Of a stretch of 64,000 bases of DNA, positions 27,243 to 37,138 are shown one piece after another (within the stretch, counting starts at the first letter, position 1; the number at the start of each line of letters is the position of its first letter). The notes beneath the pieces are model-generated. The model was not told where the DNA came from, searched no databases, and was given only the letters and a program-made list of their open reading frames with translations. Made by a program: the position numbers and the translations under genes. The stretch is taken from NCBI GenBank assembly GCA_900540535.1, contig UQGM01000007.1, forward strand, positions 15,273-79,272, written 5' to 3'. Source of the DNA: an uncultured Oscillospiraceae bacterium (lineage in GTDB: Bacteria > Bacillota > Clostridia > Oscillospirales > Acutalibacteraceae).

Positions 27243-29246
27243 ATGGCAAAAGTGGCTATGAAGCAAATTGAAATTGCAGCTGTTTTAGAAGACAGTCAGC
27301 AAATTATGGATTTGCTTCAGCGCAGGGGAATAGTTCAGATTGAAGACTGTCGTGAAATCGACGGTCTTAATAAGCTTAATGTTTCACAGTCAGTTTCTCA
27401 GTTTGACCGATTTTTGGAAACAGCTAAGGCTGCAAAAGAGCTGCTTTTAAAGTATAGCAGTGAAGAGAAAAAATCTATGCTTGCAGGTTTTGCTCCGAGA
27501 CGGCAGATTACGGCAGCAGAATTCATTGAAAAAAGCAATGAAGCGGATGTTCTTTTAAATAAGTGCTATGAAATAAATGATTTAGGTAAAAGAATATCCG
27601 AAGATAAAGCTAACGCTGTCAGAAACGAAACCTTGGCGGAAAATATAGCTCCGTGGATTAAACTGGATATTCCAATGAATTTTACCGGAACAGAATTTTC
27701 ACAGGAATTTATAGGCTATTTCCCATTTTCAATAAATAAAGATGAGCTTATGATAAAGCTTGCCGAAGAAGTTCCGGAAGCGGATGATATTGAAATAGAA
27801 ATAGTCTATTCCGATGATACTCAGACCTGCGCAGTTATTTTTTGTCTTAAAGAGAACGGAGAAAAAGTAGAAAGAGCTTTGCGCTCACAAGGTTTTGTAA
27901 AACCAACTGATGTGTCGCCGCATCTTCCAAAAGAGCAATATGATGCTTATCTTTCTGAAAAAGATAGACTGCTCGACGATATAAAGGTGTGTGAGCAAAA
28001 GCTTTCACAGCTCAGCGAATATATACCCAAAATAGACTTTCTTATTGATTATTTTTCTGTTCGTTCAGAAAAATATGATGCAATCGGAAAGCTTGGGGTC
28101 AGCGACCGTGTGTTTATTCTTGAGGGATATATTCCTGCAAAATACGGTGATAAGCTGAAAAATGAAATAGAAGAAAAGTTCACGGCTGCTGTTTCAGTGT
28201 CGGATACAGAGCCGGAAGATGAAAACGAACCGGTCCTTCTCAAAAATAACAGCTTTGCAGCTCCCGTTGAGCCTATTACGGAAATGTATTCGCTGCCGTC
28301 AAAAAAAGATATAGATCCCAACAGTATAATGGCGTTTTTCTATTATGTTTTTTTCGGAATGATGTTTTCCGATGCAGGTTATGGACTGCTTATGGTTATT
28401 GCAACGGCGTTTGTAATTTTAAAATACAAGCCGGAACGTCAAAAGAAAAACACCATGCTTATGTATATGTACTGCGGAATATCAACAATGTTCTGGGGTA
28501 TAATGTACGGCAGCTTTTTCGGTGACATTATAAATGTTATCAGAACAAATTTTCTGGGACTTGATTCAATACGACTGTATTTGTGGAAAGATCCGCAAGG
28601 AAATGACCTTATGTCTGTAATGGTATACTGCTTCCTTTTCGGACTTATTCATCTGTTTGTAGGCGTTGCAATAAAGGGATATATGCTTTGGCGTGACGGA
28701 GATAAGTTCGGAGCATTCTGTGAAACAGTGCCAATTTTCCTTGCCGTTGGAGGAGCAGGACCCATATGTGCAGGAATGCTTGTTACAATACCGGATTCGG
28801 TCACTAATATATGCAAGTACCTTGCTATAGTGGGTGTAGTTCTAATAATACTCACCGGCGGAAGAAGCTCAAAGAGCATAGGCGGAAAAATCGGCGGAGG
28901 TCTTTACGCTTTTTACAATGTTGTATCAGGTTATCTGAGTGACATTCTCTCATATTCACGACTTTTGGCATTGGGTCTTGTTACAGGTATAATCGGTAAT
29001 GTAATCAATATGATGGGAACTTTGCCGGAAAGCAAAATTACAAAAGCGGTGCTTTTAATTGTTGTTTTCGCAATAGGTCATACCATAAACTTTGGTATAA
29101 ATATTATCGGTGCTTATGTTCATACGAACAGACTTCAGTATGTTGAGTTCTTCTCAAGGTTTTATGAGGGCGGCGGCAAAAAGTTTCGTCCCTTTAAGGC
29201 TAATACAAAAACATTAAGATTCAAGGAGGAAATTACTAATGGATAA
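27243..29246 (+). CDS. ntpI: V-type ATPase subunit I (a-subunit)
   Basis: Membrane stator subunit that forms the ion half-channels next to the proteolipid ring. The 667-residue protein has a soluble N-terminal half (to about 345) and seven to eight membrane segments after it. The Arg in YSRLLALGL near residue 573 is the conserved arginine facing the ring glutamate. ATG 27243 has AAGGAGGTG six bases upstream, one of the strongest ribosome sites here. It overlaps subunit K by eight bases. Confidence 0.94.
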   Translation: MAKVAMKQIEIAAVLEDSQQIMDLLQRRGIVQIEDCREIDGLNKLNVSQSVSQFDRFLETAKAAKELLLKYSSEEKKSMLAGFAPRRQITAAEFIEKSNEADVLLNKCYEINDLGKRISEDKANAVRNETLAENIAPWIKLDIPMNFTGTEFSQEFIGYFPFSINKDELMIKLAEEVPEADDIEIEIVYSDDTQTCAVIFCLKENGEKVERALRSQGFVKPTDVSPHLPKEQYDAYLSEKDRLLDDIKVCEQKLSQLSEYIPKIDFLIDYFSVRSEKYDAIGKLGVSDRVFILEGYIPAKYGDKLKNEIEEKFTAAVSVSDTEPEDENEPVLLKNNSFAAPVEPITEMYSLPSKKDIDPNSIMAFFYYVFFGMMFSDAGYGLLMVIATAFVILKYKPERQKKNTMLMYMYCGISTMFWGIMYGSFFGDIINVIRTNFLGLDSIRLYLWKDPQGNDLMSVMVYCFLFGLIHLFVGVAIKGYMLWRDGDKFGAFCETVPIFLAVGGAGPICAGMLVTIPDSVTNICKYLAIVGVVLIILTGGRSSKSIGGKIGGGLYAFYNVVSGYLSDILSYSRLLALGLVTGIIGNVINMMGTLPESKITKAVLLIVVFAIGHTINFGINIIGAYVHTNRLQYVEFFSRFYEGGGKKFRPFKANTKTLRFKEEITNG

Positions 29247-29709
29247 ACTCGGTTTGGTTTTAGCGATTTTAGGTGCAGTTATGGCTGCTTTCGGCGGCGG
29301 AGTCGGCTCTGCAAAGGGCGTTGGAATTGTTGGTGAGGCAGCTGCCGGTCTTGTTGCAGAAGATCCTTCAAAGTTCACTAAAGTTCTTATTCTTCAGATT
29401 CTTCCCGGTACACAGGGACTTTATGGTTTCATTACAGCTATTGTTGTTATGATCAGAACAGGTATTTTTACAGGTAATGTTGCAGCACTTACCACTGCTG
29501 ACGGACTCGCTTATCTTGCCGCATGTCTGCCCATGGCAATTGTCGGATACTTCTCAGCAATCGGTCAGGCACGTGTTGCCGCTTCAGGTGTAAGCGTTAT
29601 CGCCAAAAAGCCGGAGGAGCAGAGTAAGGCTATGGTTCTTGCTGCTATGGTTGAAACATATGCAGTTCTTGCACTTCTTGTTTCAGTGCTCCTTATATTC
29701 AGCTTATAA
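29239..29709 (+). CDS. ntpK: V-type ATPase subunit K (proteolipid rotor subunit)
   Basis: A 156-residue, four-helix proteolipid made of two tandem hairpins, forming the membrane rotor ring. The ion-carrying carboxylate is Glu139 in MVETYAVLALL; hairpin one has Gln59 at the matching place. Leu55, Thr58 and Gln59 (LPGTQGLYG), Gln110 (AIGQARVA) and Glu139 line up with the residues that bind Na+ in Enterococcus hirae NtpK (L61, T64, Q65, Q110, E139; from memory of that literature). A sodium-coupled enzyme is therefore predicted. SD AAGGAGG lies in the end of ntpI. Confidence 0.95.
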   Translation: MDKLGLVLAILGAVMAAFGGGVGSAKGVGIVGEAAAGLVAEDPSKFTKVLILQILPGTQGLYGFITAIVVMIRTGIFTGNVAALTTADGLAYLAACLPMAIVGYFSAIGQARVAASGVSVIAKKPEEQSKAMVLAAMVETYAVLALLVSVLLIFSL

Positions 29710-29724
29710 TAAAGGAAGTTAAAT

Positions 29725-30309
29725 ATGGCTGGTTTAGATAAAATAATTGAAAGAATCAGGAGCGACACCGAATCCCAGTGCAGGTCGATTTCAGAGACAT
29801 CTGAAAAAAATATCCGCTTACTGACCGAAAAGGCTGAAAGCGAAGCCAAAATAAAAGCGGATGCAGTAATTACCGCAGCACAGCGTGAAGCTGAGCTTAT
29901 TAGGGAAAAAGCTGTGTCAGGCAGCAGACAGAAAGCTAATCAGATTATGCTTGCTGCTAAATCAGATGCAATAAACAGTATTCTCTCAGAGGCCCTTGAT
30001 GTAATAAATAATTTGCCCGATAACGAATACTTTGAAGCTGTATATTCACTTATTGTAAAATATTCGGAAAACAGAAAAAACGGAGTTGTTTTCTTTAACG
30101 AGAAAAATTTAAAGCGCCTACCTGATAATTTTGAAGATAAGCTCCGTTCTGCCGGATGCGATGTCACAATAAGCAAAGATGCTAATGATGCAATAGATAG
30201 CGGCTTTATTCTGACTTACGGTGATATTGAAGAAAACTGCACTTTCGGTGCTCTTGCCGATGAAAAGCGTGATATTCTCAAAGAGAAAATTTATAAAATT
30301 ATTTTTTAG
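29725..30309 (+). CDS. ntpE: V-type ATPase subunit E
   Basis: Peripheral stalk subunit; 194 residues with a long N-terminal amphipathic helix (about 1-95, rich in Glu, Lys and Ala) and a globular C-terminal domain ending in FGALADEKRDILKEKIYKI-like sequence, the usual E-subunit layout. It would pair with the coiled-coil protein at 26894. SD AAAGGAAG precedes ATG; the gene lies between K and C as in other bacterial V-ATPase operons. Confidence 0.88.
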   Translation: MAGLDKIIERIRSDTESQCRSISETSEKNIRLLTEKAESEAKIKADAVITAAQREAELIREKAVSGSRQKANQIMLAAKSDAINSILSEALDVINNLPDNEYFEAVYSLIVKYSENRKNGVVFFNEKNLKRLPDNFEDKLRSAGCDVTISKDANDAIDSGFILTYGDIEENCTFGALADEKRDILKEKIYKIIF

Positions 30310-30326
30310 TCAGGCGGTGTTAGATT

Positions 30327-31298
30327 ATGCATGATACTGAATTTGCATATGGCGTTGCACACATCAGAGCACATGAGCTTTCACTGCTTACTAACGATAA
30401 TCTGGAGAGCATGATTTCTGCATCGAATTTAAATGAGGCGATTCGTGTCTTGGGCGATAAGGGCTGGAACACGGAAAGCAGAGATTTTTCATCAATGCTT
30501 CTTGAGGAAAGCGAGAAAAATTGGAGCTTACTTTGTGAGTGTCTTCCAGAAGAACATCTTCTTGATTGCCTTATTATCGAAAATGATTTCCATAATTTAA
30601 AAACAGCAATAAAGACTGTTTTTACGGGCGAAGATCCTCAGCGATATTTTGTTTTTCCGTGTGTATATGATACACAGAAAATAAATGAAGCAATTGCGAA
30701 GAAAGACTTTTCTTCTCTTCCTGAGTGCATGGCTGAAACAGCACAGAAGGCGTATGATGTTTTAACACGTCTCGGCTCAGGACAGATGGCTGATATCATA
30801 ATTGATAAGCAGGCTATGGCTGTAAAGCTTCAAATGGCAGAAAAAAGTGATTCTGCGCTTCTTAAAAATGCTGTTGCCATGAACGTTGCCGCAGCAAATA
30901 TTAAAATTGCGCTTCGCTGTATTAAAACCGGCAAAAGCATAGATTTTATGAAAAAAGCCATGAGCGATGAATGTCCGATTATTGATATTGAAACTCTTCA
31001 AAAGAAAGCTCTAGAAGGAGAAAATGCTGTTACTTCTTATCTTGAAGGCATAAAAGAATTTTCGCTCGCTGCTTCATTCTTAAAAGAAAGCTCAACGCTT
31101 TTTGAAAAATGTCTTGACGATGCGATTATGGAAAAAGTTAAAGATGCTAAGTATACAGCCTTTGGAGTAGAGCCTATTTTTGCCTATTATATGGCTCGTG
31201 AAGCAGAAATCAAAAATGTCCGTGTAATTCTTTCACTTAAGAGAAACGGAATCTCTTCGGAAGAAATACGCAAGAGAGTGAGGGAAGCCTATGTATAA
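30327..31298 (+). CDS. ntpC: V-type ATPase subunit C (d-type rotor adaptor)
   Basis: Couples the central stalk to the proteolipid ring in the cytoplasm. The 323-residue, mostly helical protein has the family pattern with repeated DLKNxI-like helices (ENDFHNLKTAIK near 89, MNVAAANIKIALRC near 190) and YYMAREAEIKNVRVIL near 290. Length is typical (about 320-360). It overlaps subunit F by eight bases, which implies coupled translation. Confidence 0.88.
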   Translation: MHDTEFAYGVAHIRAHELSLLTNDNLESMISASNLNEAIRVLGDKGWNTESRDFSSMLLEESEKNWSLLCECLPEEHLLDCLIIENDFHNLKTAIKTVFTGEDPQRYFVFPCVYDTQKINEAIAKKDFSSLPECMAETAQKAYDVLTRLGSGQMADIIIDKQAMAVKLQMAEKSDSALLKNAVAMNVAAANIKIALRCIKTGKSIDFMKKAMSDECPIIDIETLQKKALEGENAVTSYLEGIKEFSLAASFLKESSTLFEKCLDDAIMEKVKDAKYTAFGVEPIFAYYMAREAEIKNVRVILSLKRNGISSEEIRKRVREAYV

Positions 31299-31605
31299 AA
31301 TCGCAGCTATGGGAGATAAAGACAGCATCTATGGATTTGCATCAATAGGCCTTGATATTTTTCCCGAAACCGATCCTGTATCTGCTGTAAAGACCTTGAG
31401 AACTATGGCGGAGTCAGGGTATGCCGTTATTTATATAACAGAATCTCTTGCTGTACAGATAGAAACAGAAATAGAAAAATATAAATCTGCTGCCGTTCCT
31501 GCAATTATTCCTATTCCCGGAGTGACCGGAAATAACGGCATGGGTATGAAGTCGGTAAGCCGTTTTGTAGAAAAGGCTGTCGGCTCCGATATACTGTCAG
31601 ATTAA
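31291..31605 (+). CDS. ntpG: V-type ATPase subunit F
   Basis: Small central-stalk subunit of 104 residues that binds subunit D. The start MYKIAAMGDKDSIYGFASIGLDIF and the IPIPG segment near 72 are typical of V-type subunit F (called NtpG in Enterococcus). Overlaps the end of subunit C; 18 bases before subunit A. Confidence 0.92.
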   Translation: MYKIAAMGDKDSIYGFASIGLDIFPETDPVSAVKTLRTMAESGYAVIYITESLAVQIETEIEKYKSAAVPAIIPIPGVTGNNGMGMKSVSRFVEKAVGSDILSD

Positions 31606-31623
31606 CAGAAAGCGAGTGTCTAA

Positions 31624-33396
31624 ATGAGTGTTGGAACAATAACAAAAATTTCCGGACCTCTTGTTGTTGCGTCAGGAATGAAAGATGCAAATATGTTTGA
31701 CGTTGTCCGTGTCAGCAGCCAAAGACTCATAGGCGAAATTATAGAAATGCACGGCGACAGAGCTTCCATTCAGGTCTATGAGGAAACCTCAGGGCTTGGA
31801 ACAGGTGAGCCTGTTGAGTCAACAAATATGCCCCTGAGCGTGGAACTTGGTCCCGGTCTTATAAGTAGTATTTTTGACGGTATCCAGCGTCCTCTGGTCG
31901 AGATTATGAAAATCTCCGGAAACAATCTTCAAAGAGGAATAGAGGTTCCCGCTCTCGACAGAGAGAAAGTATGGCATTTTGTACCCTGTGTAAAAGAGGG
32001 CGACGAAGTTGTCGGAGGAGATGTAGTAGGAACTGTTCAGGAAACAGATGTTGTAAACCATAAAATAATGGTTCCACCTGGAATGAGCGGTAAAGTAAAG
32101 AAAATTTCTGAGGGCAATTACAAAATAACCGATGTTGTATGTGTTCTCACAGACGAAAAAGGCAATGAAAAACAAGTCGGATTAATGCAGAAATGGCCTG
32201 TAAGAAAGGGCCGTCCATTTGCCAAAAAGCTTGCTCCCGATGTGCCTCTTGTAACAGGACAGCGTGTAATTGATGCACTTTTCCCAATTGCAAAGGGCGG
32301 TGTTGCCGCTATACCCGGACCTTTCGGAAGTGGTAAAACTGTTACACAGCATCAGCTTGCAAAATGGGCTGAAGCGGACATAGTTGTATATATCGGCTGC
32401 GGTGAGCGTGGCAATGAAATGACAGATGTTCTCAATGAGTTCCCGGAGCTTATTGACCCCCATACAGGAAAATCCCTTATGGAGAGAACAGTGCTTATAG
32501 CAAACACCTCAGATATGCCTGTTGCTGCCCGTGAGGCTTCGATTTATACAGGAATAACAATCGCTGAATATTTCAGAGATATGGGATATTCAGTAGCACT
32601 TATGGCTGATTCCACATCACGTTGGGCTGAGGCTCTTCGTGAAATGTCGGGACGACTTGAAGAGATGCCCGGTGAAGAAGGTTATCCCGCTTATCTGGGA
32701 AGCCGTCTTGCTCAGTTCTATGAGCGTGCCGGAAGAGTTATCTCCATGGGAAAAGATGGCAGAGAAGGCGCTCTTTCGGTAATCGGAGCTGTTTCGCCTC
32801 CCGGCGGCGATATATCTGAGCCCGTTTCTCAGGCAACTCTGAGAATAGTCAAGGTTTTCTGGGGACTTGATTCTGCTTTGGCTTACAAGCGTCATTTCCC
32901 GGCTATCAACTGGCTTACAAGTTATTCCCTTTATGCCGATACGCTGGGCAAATGGTTCAATAAAAACGTTGACTCAAACTGGACTGACCTTCGTGCAAGG
33001 ATCATGACTCTTTTATCTGAAGAAGCAGCTTTGGATGAAATAGTAAAACTTGTCGGTATGGATGCCCTTTCACCGCCTGACCGACTTAAAATGGAGGCGG
33101 CAAGGTCAATCCGTGAGGACTTTCTTCATCAGCTTGCATTCCATGAGGTTGACACATATACTTCACTGAAAAAGCAGTTTATGATGATGAGCCTTGTTTT
33201 GGAGTTCTATGATGTATGTCTTGAATCACTTCAGCAGGGGGCAGATATAGAAAAACTTGTTTCAATGCCTGTTCGTGAGAGTATAGGACGTTTCAAGTAC
33301 GTTGAAGAGGAAAATATCGACAGCGAATATGCTGCAGTCCATAAAGCTCTTCTCAGCCAGACTGCTGAAATTCTCAATGCAAAGGAGGATTACTGA
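31624..33396 (+). CDS. ntpA: V-type ATPase catalytic subunit A
   Basis: Catalytic nucleotide-binding subunit of the A3B3 head. The 590-residue protein has the P-loop GPFGSGKT at about 232-239, the catalytic glutamate in [11 protein letters not shown] just after, and the A-type non-homologous insert (about 110-200) that separates it from F-type beta. Ends in TGA overlapping the ATG of subunit B by one base, with GGAGG ahead of that start. Direction (ATP-driven ion export versus synthesis) cannot be told from sequence; in fermenters export is usual. Confidence 0.97.
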   Translation: MSVGTITKISGPLVVASGMKDANMFDVVRVSSQRLIGEIIEMHGDRASIQVYEETSGLGTGEPVESTNMPLSVELGPGLISSIFDGIQRPLVEIMKISGNNLQRGIEVPALDREKVWHFVPCVKEGDEVVGGDVVGTVQETDVVNHKIMVPPGMSGKVKKISEGNYKITDVVCVLTDEKGNEKQVGLMQKWPVRKGRPFAKKLAPDVPLVTGQRVIDALFPIAKGGVAAIPGPFGSGKTVTQHQLAKWAEADIVVYIGCGERGNEMTDVLNEFPELIDPHTGKSLMERTVLIANTSDMPVAAREASIYTGITIAEYFRDMGYSVALMADSTSRWAEALREMSGRLEEMPGEEGYPAYLGSRLAQFYERAGRVISMGKDGREGALSVIGAVSPPGGDISEPVSQATLRIVKVFWGLDSALAYKRHFPAINWLTSYSLYADTLGKWFNKNVDSNWTDLRARIMTLLSEEAALDEIVKLVGMDALSPPDRLKMEAARSIREDFLHQLAFHEVDTYTSLKKQFMMMSLVLEFYDVCLESLQQGADIEKLVSMPVRESIGRFKYVEEENIDSEYAAVHKALLSQTAEILNAKEDY

Positions 33397-34769
33397 TGCC
33401 AAAAGAATACAGAACCATTCAGGAGGTTGCAGGTCCTCTTATGCTTGTAAAGCAGGTTGAAGGAGTAACCTACAATGAACTTGGTGAAATCGAGCTTTCA
33501 AACGGAGAAAAAAGACGCTGCCGAGTTCTCGAAATAAACGGCACCGATGCTCTTGTACAGCTTTTTGAAAGCTCAACAGGAATTAACCTTGCAGAAAGCA
33601 AAGTACGTTTCCTTGGCAGACAGATGGAACTGGGTGTTTCTGAGGATATGCTTGGCAGAGTTTTCGATGGACTTGGAAGACCTATTGACGGCGGTCCCGA
33701 AATTATTCCTGAAAAGCGAATGGATGTAAACGGTACGCCGATAAATCCCGCCGCAAGAGCTTATCCACAGGAATTCATTCAGACCGGTGTTTCTGCAATT
33801 GACGGACTTAATACATTGGTCAGAGGACAGAAGCTGCCTATTTTTTCAGCTTCCGGTCTTCCCCATGCACAGCTTGCCGCACAGATAGCACGTCAGGCAA
33901 AGGTCAGAGGCGAGAATGAACAATTTGCTGTTGTCTTTGCCGCAATGGGCATTACTTTCGAAGAATCAAACTATTTTGTTGAAAGCTTCCGTGAAACAGG
34001 CGCTCTTGACAGAACAGTCATGTTTTCAAACCTTGCCAATGACCCGGCAATCGAGAGAATTGCCACACCTAAAATGGCTCTAACAGCTGCTGAGTATTTG
34101 GCTTTTGATAAAGGAATGCATGTTCTTGTTATCCTTACAGATATTACAAACTATGCTGACGCTCTTCGTGAGGTCTCAGCAGCCCGCAAAGAAGTTCCGG
34201 GCAGACGTGGATATCCCGGTTACATGTACACTGATCTTGCTTCAATTTACGAGCGTGCAGGACGTCAAAGAGGCAAAGAGGGAAGTATTACAATGATACC
34301 GATTCTTTCAATGCCCGAAGACGATAAGACACATCCCATTCCCGACCTTACAGGATATATTACCGAGGGTCAGATCATTTTAAGCCGTGAGCTTTACAGA
34401 AAGAGTATTATTCCTCCAATTGACGTTTTGCCGTCTCTTTCACGTCTTAAAGATAAGGGCATAGGCGAGGGCAAGACAAGAGCCGACCATTCAAATACTA
34501 TGAACCAGCTTTTCTCTGCCTATGCAAGAGGAAAGGATGCAAAAGAGCTTATGGTAATTCTTGGTGAGGCAGCTCTTACAGATATTGATAAACTCTATGC
34601 TAAGTTTGCCGATGAGTTTGAAAAGCAGTATGTTGCCCAGGGTAATGAAACGGATAGAAGTATCGAGGAAACTCTTGACCTTGGCTGGAAGCTGCTTTCC
34701 ATTCTTCCCAGAAGCGAGCTTAAACGTATCAGTGATAAGCTTCTTGACCAGTATTACGGAAAGGTCTGA
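33396..34769 (+). CDS. ntpB: V-type ATPase subunit B
   Basis: Non-catalytic partner of subunit A in the head. The 457-residue protein lacks the P-loop, having SASGLPH near 148 where the catalytic subunit has GxxxxGKT, and retains SGRLE-like region replaced by [20 protein letters not shown] near 265, typical for V-type B. Start overlaps ntpA by one base. Confidence 0.97.
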   Translation: MPKEYRTIQEVAGPLMLVKQVEGVTYNELGEIELSNGEKRRCRVLEINGTDALVQLFESSTGINLAESKVRFLGRQMELGVSEDMLGRVFDGLGRPIDGGPEIIPEKRMDVNGTPINPAARAYPQEFIQTGVSAIDGLNTLVRGQKLPIFSASGLPHAQLAAQIARQAKVRGENEQFAVVFAAMGITFEESNYFVESFRETGALDRTVMFSNLANDPAIERIATPKMALTAAEYLAFDKGMHVLVILTDITNYADALREVSAARKEVPGRRGYPGYMYTDLASIYERAGRQRGKEGSITMIPILSMPEDDKTHPIPDLTGYITEGQIILSRELYRKSIIPPIDVLPSLSRLKDKGIGEGKTRADHSNTMNQLFSAYARGKDAKELMVILGEAALTDIDKLYAKFADEFEKQYVAQGNETDRSIEETLDLGWKLLSILPRSELKRISDKLLDQYYGKV

Positions 34770-34774
34770 GATAT

Positions 34775-35431
34775 ATGGCTGTACTGAATGTTAATCCTAC
34801 AAGAATGGAGCTTACTAATTTAAAATGTAAGCTTGTAACGGCTCAGCGTGGTCATAAGCTCCTTAAAGATAAGCGTGATGAGCTTATGCGTCGTTTTCTT
34901 GATCTTGTCAGGGAAAATAAAGAGCTTCGCAGAAAGGTAGAAGAGGGGATTGCCAGAGCAAATGCACATATGGCGGTGGCACGTTCAGTTATGAGTGATA
35001 ATACAATTGATGTTGCCCTTATGCTTCCTACTCAGTCCATGGAGCTTGACATAAGCGAACAGAATGTAATGAGTGTAATGATACCGAAATACGATGTAAA
35101 GATGAAAACCGCAAAGGAAGATGATATTTATTCTTACGGTTATGCGTTTACCTCTGATGACCTTGATGTCGCTGTAAAATCTCTTTCGGATATTATGCCC
35201 TTGATGATAAGACTTGCAGAGGTCGAAAAATCATGTCAAATGATGGCTGATGAAATTGAGAAAACCCGCAGACGAGTCAACGCTTTGGAACACGTTATGA
35301 TTCCACAGTATCAGGAAACCATTAAGTATATCACCATGAAGCTCGATGAAAACGAACGCAGCACAACAACGAGACTAATGAAGGTCAAGGATATGATGCT
35401 TGCTCAGGCTCATGGATATGAAACTATTTAG
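34775..35431 (+). CDS. ntpD: V-type ATPase subunit D
   Basis: Central rotor shaft. The 218-residue protein is two long helices (about 5-75 and 130-205) with a short middle, beginning NPTRMELTNLKCKLVTAQRGHKLLKDKRDEL-like sequence, the conserved D-subunit start, and containing RRVNALEHVMIP near 170. Six bases after ntpB. Last gene of the nine-gene operon, followed by a strong terminator. Confidence 0.96.
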   Translation: MAVLNVNPTRMELTNLKCKLVTAQRGHKLLKDKRDELMRRFLDLVRENKELRRKVEEGIARANAHMAVARSVMSDNTIDVALMLPTQSMELDISEQNVMSVMIPKYDVKMKTAKEDDIYSYGYAFTSDDLDVAVKSLSDIMPLMIRLAEVEKSCQMMADEIEKTRRRVNALEHVMIPQYQETIKYITMKLDENERSTTTRLMKVKDMMLAQAHGYETI

Positions 35432-35454
35432 TTTTATAAAAGTTTACAGATATT

Positions 35455-35495
35455 AAAAACAAGCAGTTGCTTTTTAGGCAGCTGCTTGTTTTTAT
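35455..35495 (+). terminator. Terminator of the V-ATPase operon
   Basis: ACAAGCAGTTGC (35459-35470) pairs with GCAGCTGCTTGT (35478-35489) with one G-U pair, flanked by A-run and T-run, so it could act in both directions. The rest of the 180-base gap to 35612 is AT-rich; no convincing promoter was identified in it. Confidence 0.87.
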
Positions 35496-35611
35496 CACAG
35501 ATAAAAATAGTTTCTGAGTAAAATTAATTTCAGGTCATTTAATGTTTACAATATGTTAATGAATTTATTTTACATATAGCTTACAATATTTTCTGAAAGT
35601 TGGTGTGTCTT

Positions 35612-36484
35612 TTGTTTGGGTATGTAAGAGCGTATAAACCGGAGCTTAAAATTAAAGATTACGAAGCATATAAAGGCGTATATTGTACTCTTTGTACCAG
35701 CCTTGGTAAACGCTATGGTATACTCTCACGTATGACACTCAGCTACGATTTTACTTTTTTTGCCATTGTACGTCTTTCGGCTTTGCAGGTTTGTCCGGGT
35801 TTTCACAAGGGTAAATGCTGTTTTAACCCTTTGAAAAAATGCACTAAATGTGCCGGCAATGATGAAGAGTTTAATTACACCTGCGCCGTGGCAATGATAA
35901 TGTTTTATTATAAGCTGAAAGATGATATAAGCGACAATGTATTTCACAAAAGACTATTGTCATATTTACTATATCCTTTTGCAGCGTATGTTCATAAGAA
36001 AGCTGCAAAAAATTATCCTGAGGCCGAACTAATTGTCAAAAGGGCAATTGAAAAACAAAACGATGCCGAAAGCAAAAAAACAAGCAGTATAGATGAGGCG
36101 GCACATCCTACGTCTGAAGCAATGGCTGCTTTAATATCCTATGGATTTGAGGGGGACACTAAAGCCATCCTCGAGAGGATAGGTTACTGTGTAGGACGCT
36201 GGGTTTATATAACTGACGCTTTTGATGATTTTGAAAAAGACTGTAAAAGCGGAAACTATAATACATTTGCAGTAAGAAGCGGATATAACTGCGACGATAA
36301 AGCTCAGAATGATATTATATATAAATCTGCGGTGGATTTGCTGAATAAAACAGCAGATGAAGCTTATCTTGCTTACGAGCTGCTGGATTGTGATGCATTT
36401 AAACCCATAATAGAAAATATATTGGATTGCGGAATGAGCGTTTGTACAAAAAATATATTAGAACGTAAGGTCGTGAAAGAATGA
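35612..36484 (+). CDS. DUF5685-type protein of unknown function
   Basis: A 290-residue protein beginning MFGYVRAYKPELKIKDYEAY with a CxxC at 25-28 (CTLC) and further cysteines near 70-88 (CCFNPLKKCTKC), which could bind a metal. The rest looks mainly helical; DAFDDFEKDCKSGNYN near 215 is acid-rich and reminiscent of helical prenyl-chain enzymes, but no such function is claimed. I recognise the family as DUF5685 from memory. TTG 35612 with GGTG seven bases before is preferred over the upstream TTG 35600. The stop overlaps the J-like gene by four bases, so the two are translationally coupled and probably act together. Confidence 0.7.
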   Translation: MFGYVRAYKPELKIKDYEAYKGVYCTLCTSLGKRYGILSRMTLSYDFTFFAIVRLSALQVCPGFHKGKCCFNPLKKCTKCAGNDEEFNYTCAVAMIMFYYKLKDDISDNVFHKRLLSYLLYPFAAYVHKKAAKNYPEAELIVKRAIEKQNDAESKKTSSIDEAAHPTSEAMAALISYGFEGDTKAILERIGYCVGRWVYITDAFDDFEKDCKSGNYNTFAVRSGYNCDDKAQNDIIYKSAVDLLNKTADEAYLAYELLDCDAFKPIIENILDCGMSVCTKNILERKVVKE

Positions 36485-37116
36485 AAAATCCATATAGTGT
36501 TTTAAATATTTCGGAAAATGCTACTGATGAAGAGGTAAAAGAAGCTTATAGAAATCTTGCGAGAAAATATCAGTCGGATAGTTATTCTTCAGGACCTCTT
36601 GCGGAAATCGCCGCTAAAAAGATGCGTGAACTTGACGAAGCTTATGATACGATAATCTTAAACAGACGTTCATCAGGTAACAGTGGCTCTTCAAATACGG
36701 GCAATTATAAAAATACAGGTACACGTTCTTCTGGCTATCAGCAATATCAGAACACCTCTTCCTTTGCGGATATCAGGGCTAAAATATCCGCAAACCGTAT
36801 AGATGATGCGGAAACATTGCTTGACGGTGTTCCTAAAACCATGCGTGATGCTGAGTGGTATTTTCTCAAAGGTACCGTTCAGTACAGAAGAGGCTGGTTA
36901 GAAGAGGCACAGAAAAATTACGCAACAGCGTGTAGTATGGACCCTGATAACGGAGAATATAAAGCGGCTTTTAATCAGGTTACAAATCCCAGAGCCGGCG
37001 GTTATCGCACAAGGCAAACTAATAGCGGCTGTTCAGGCTGTGATATATGTTCCAGTCTTATCTGTGCTGACTGCTGCTGTGAATGCTTTGGTGGAGATTT
37101 GATTCCTTGCTGCTGA
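36481..37116 (+). CDS. J-domain-like protein lacking HPD, with TPR-like middle and Cys-rich tail
   Basis: A 211-residue protein. Residues 1-62 clearly follow the J-domain pattern (PYSVLNISENATDEEVKEAY...RKY...LDEAYDTI), but the HPD tripeptide needed to stimulate Hsp70 ATPase is QSD at 31-33. A low-complexity Ser/Gly/Asn/Tyr linker (62-95) leads to a helical repeat region (about 97-160, TPR-like). The last 30 residues contain about 12 cysteines in CxxC and CCC clusters, which might bind metal or be lipidated. It is therefore unlikely to be a normal DnaK co-chaperone. Coupled to the DUF5685 gene upstream. Confidence 0.75.
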   Translation: MKNPYSVLNISENATDEEVKEAYRNLARKYQSDSYSSGPLAEIAAKKMRELDEAYDTIILNRRSSGNSGSSNTGNYKNTGTRSSGYQQYQNTSSFADIRAKISANRIDDAETLLDGVPKTMRDAEWYFLKGTVQYRRGWLEEAQKNYATACSMDPDNGEYKAAFNQVTNPRAGGYRTRQTNSGCSGCDICSSLICADCCCECFGGDLIPCC

Positions 37117-37138
37117 TTGCTTATAGGGGGAAGACACT

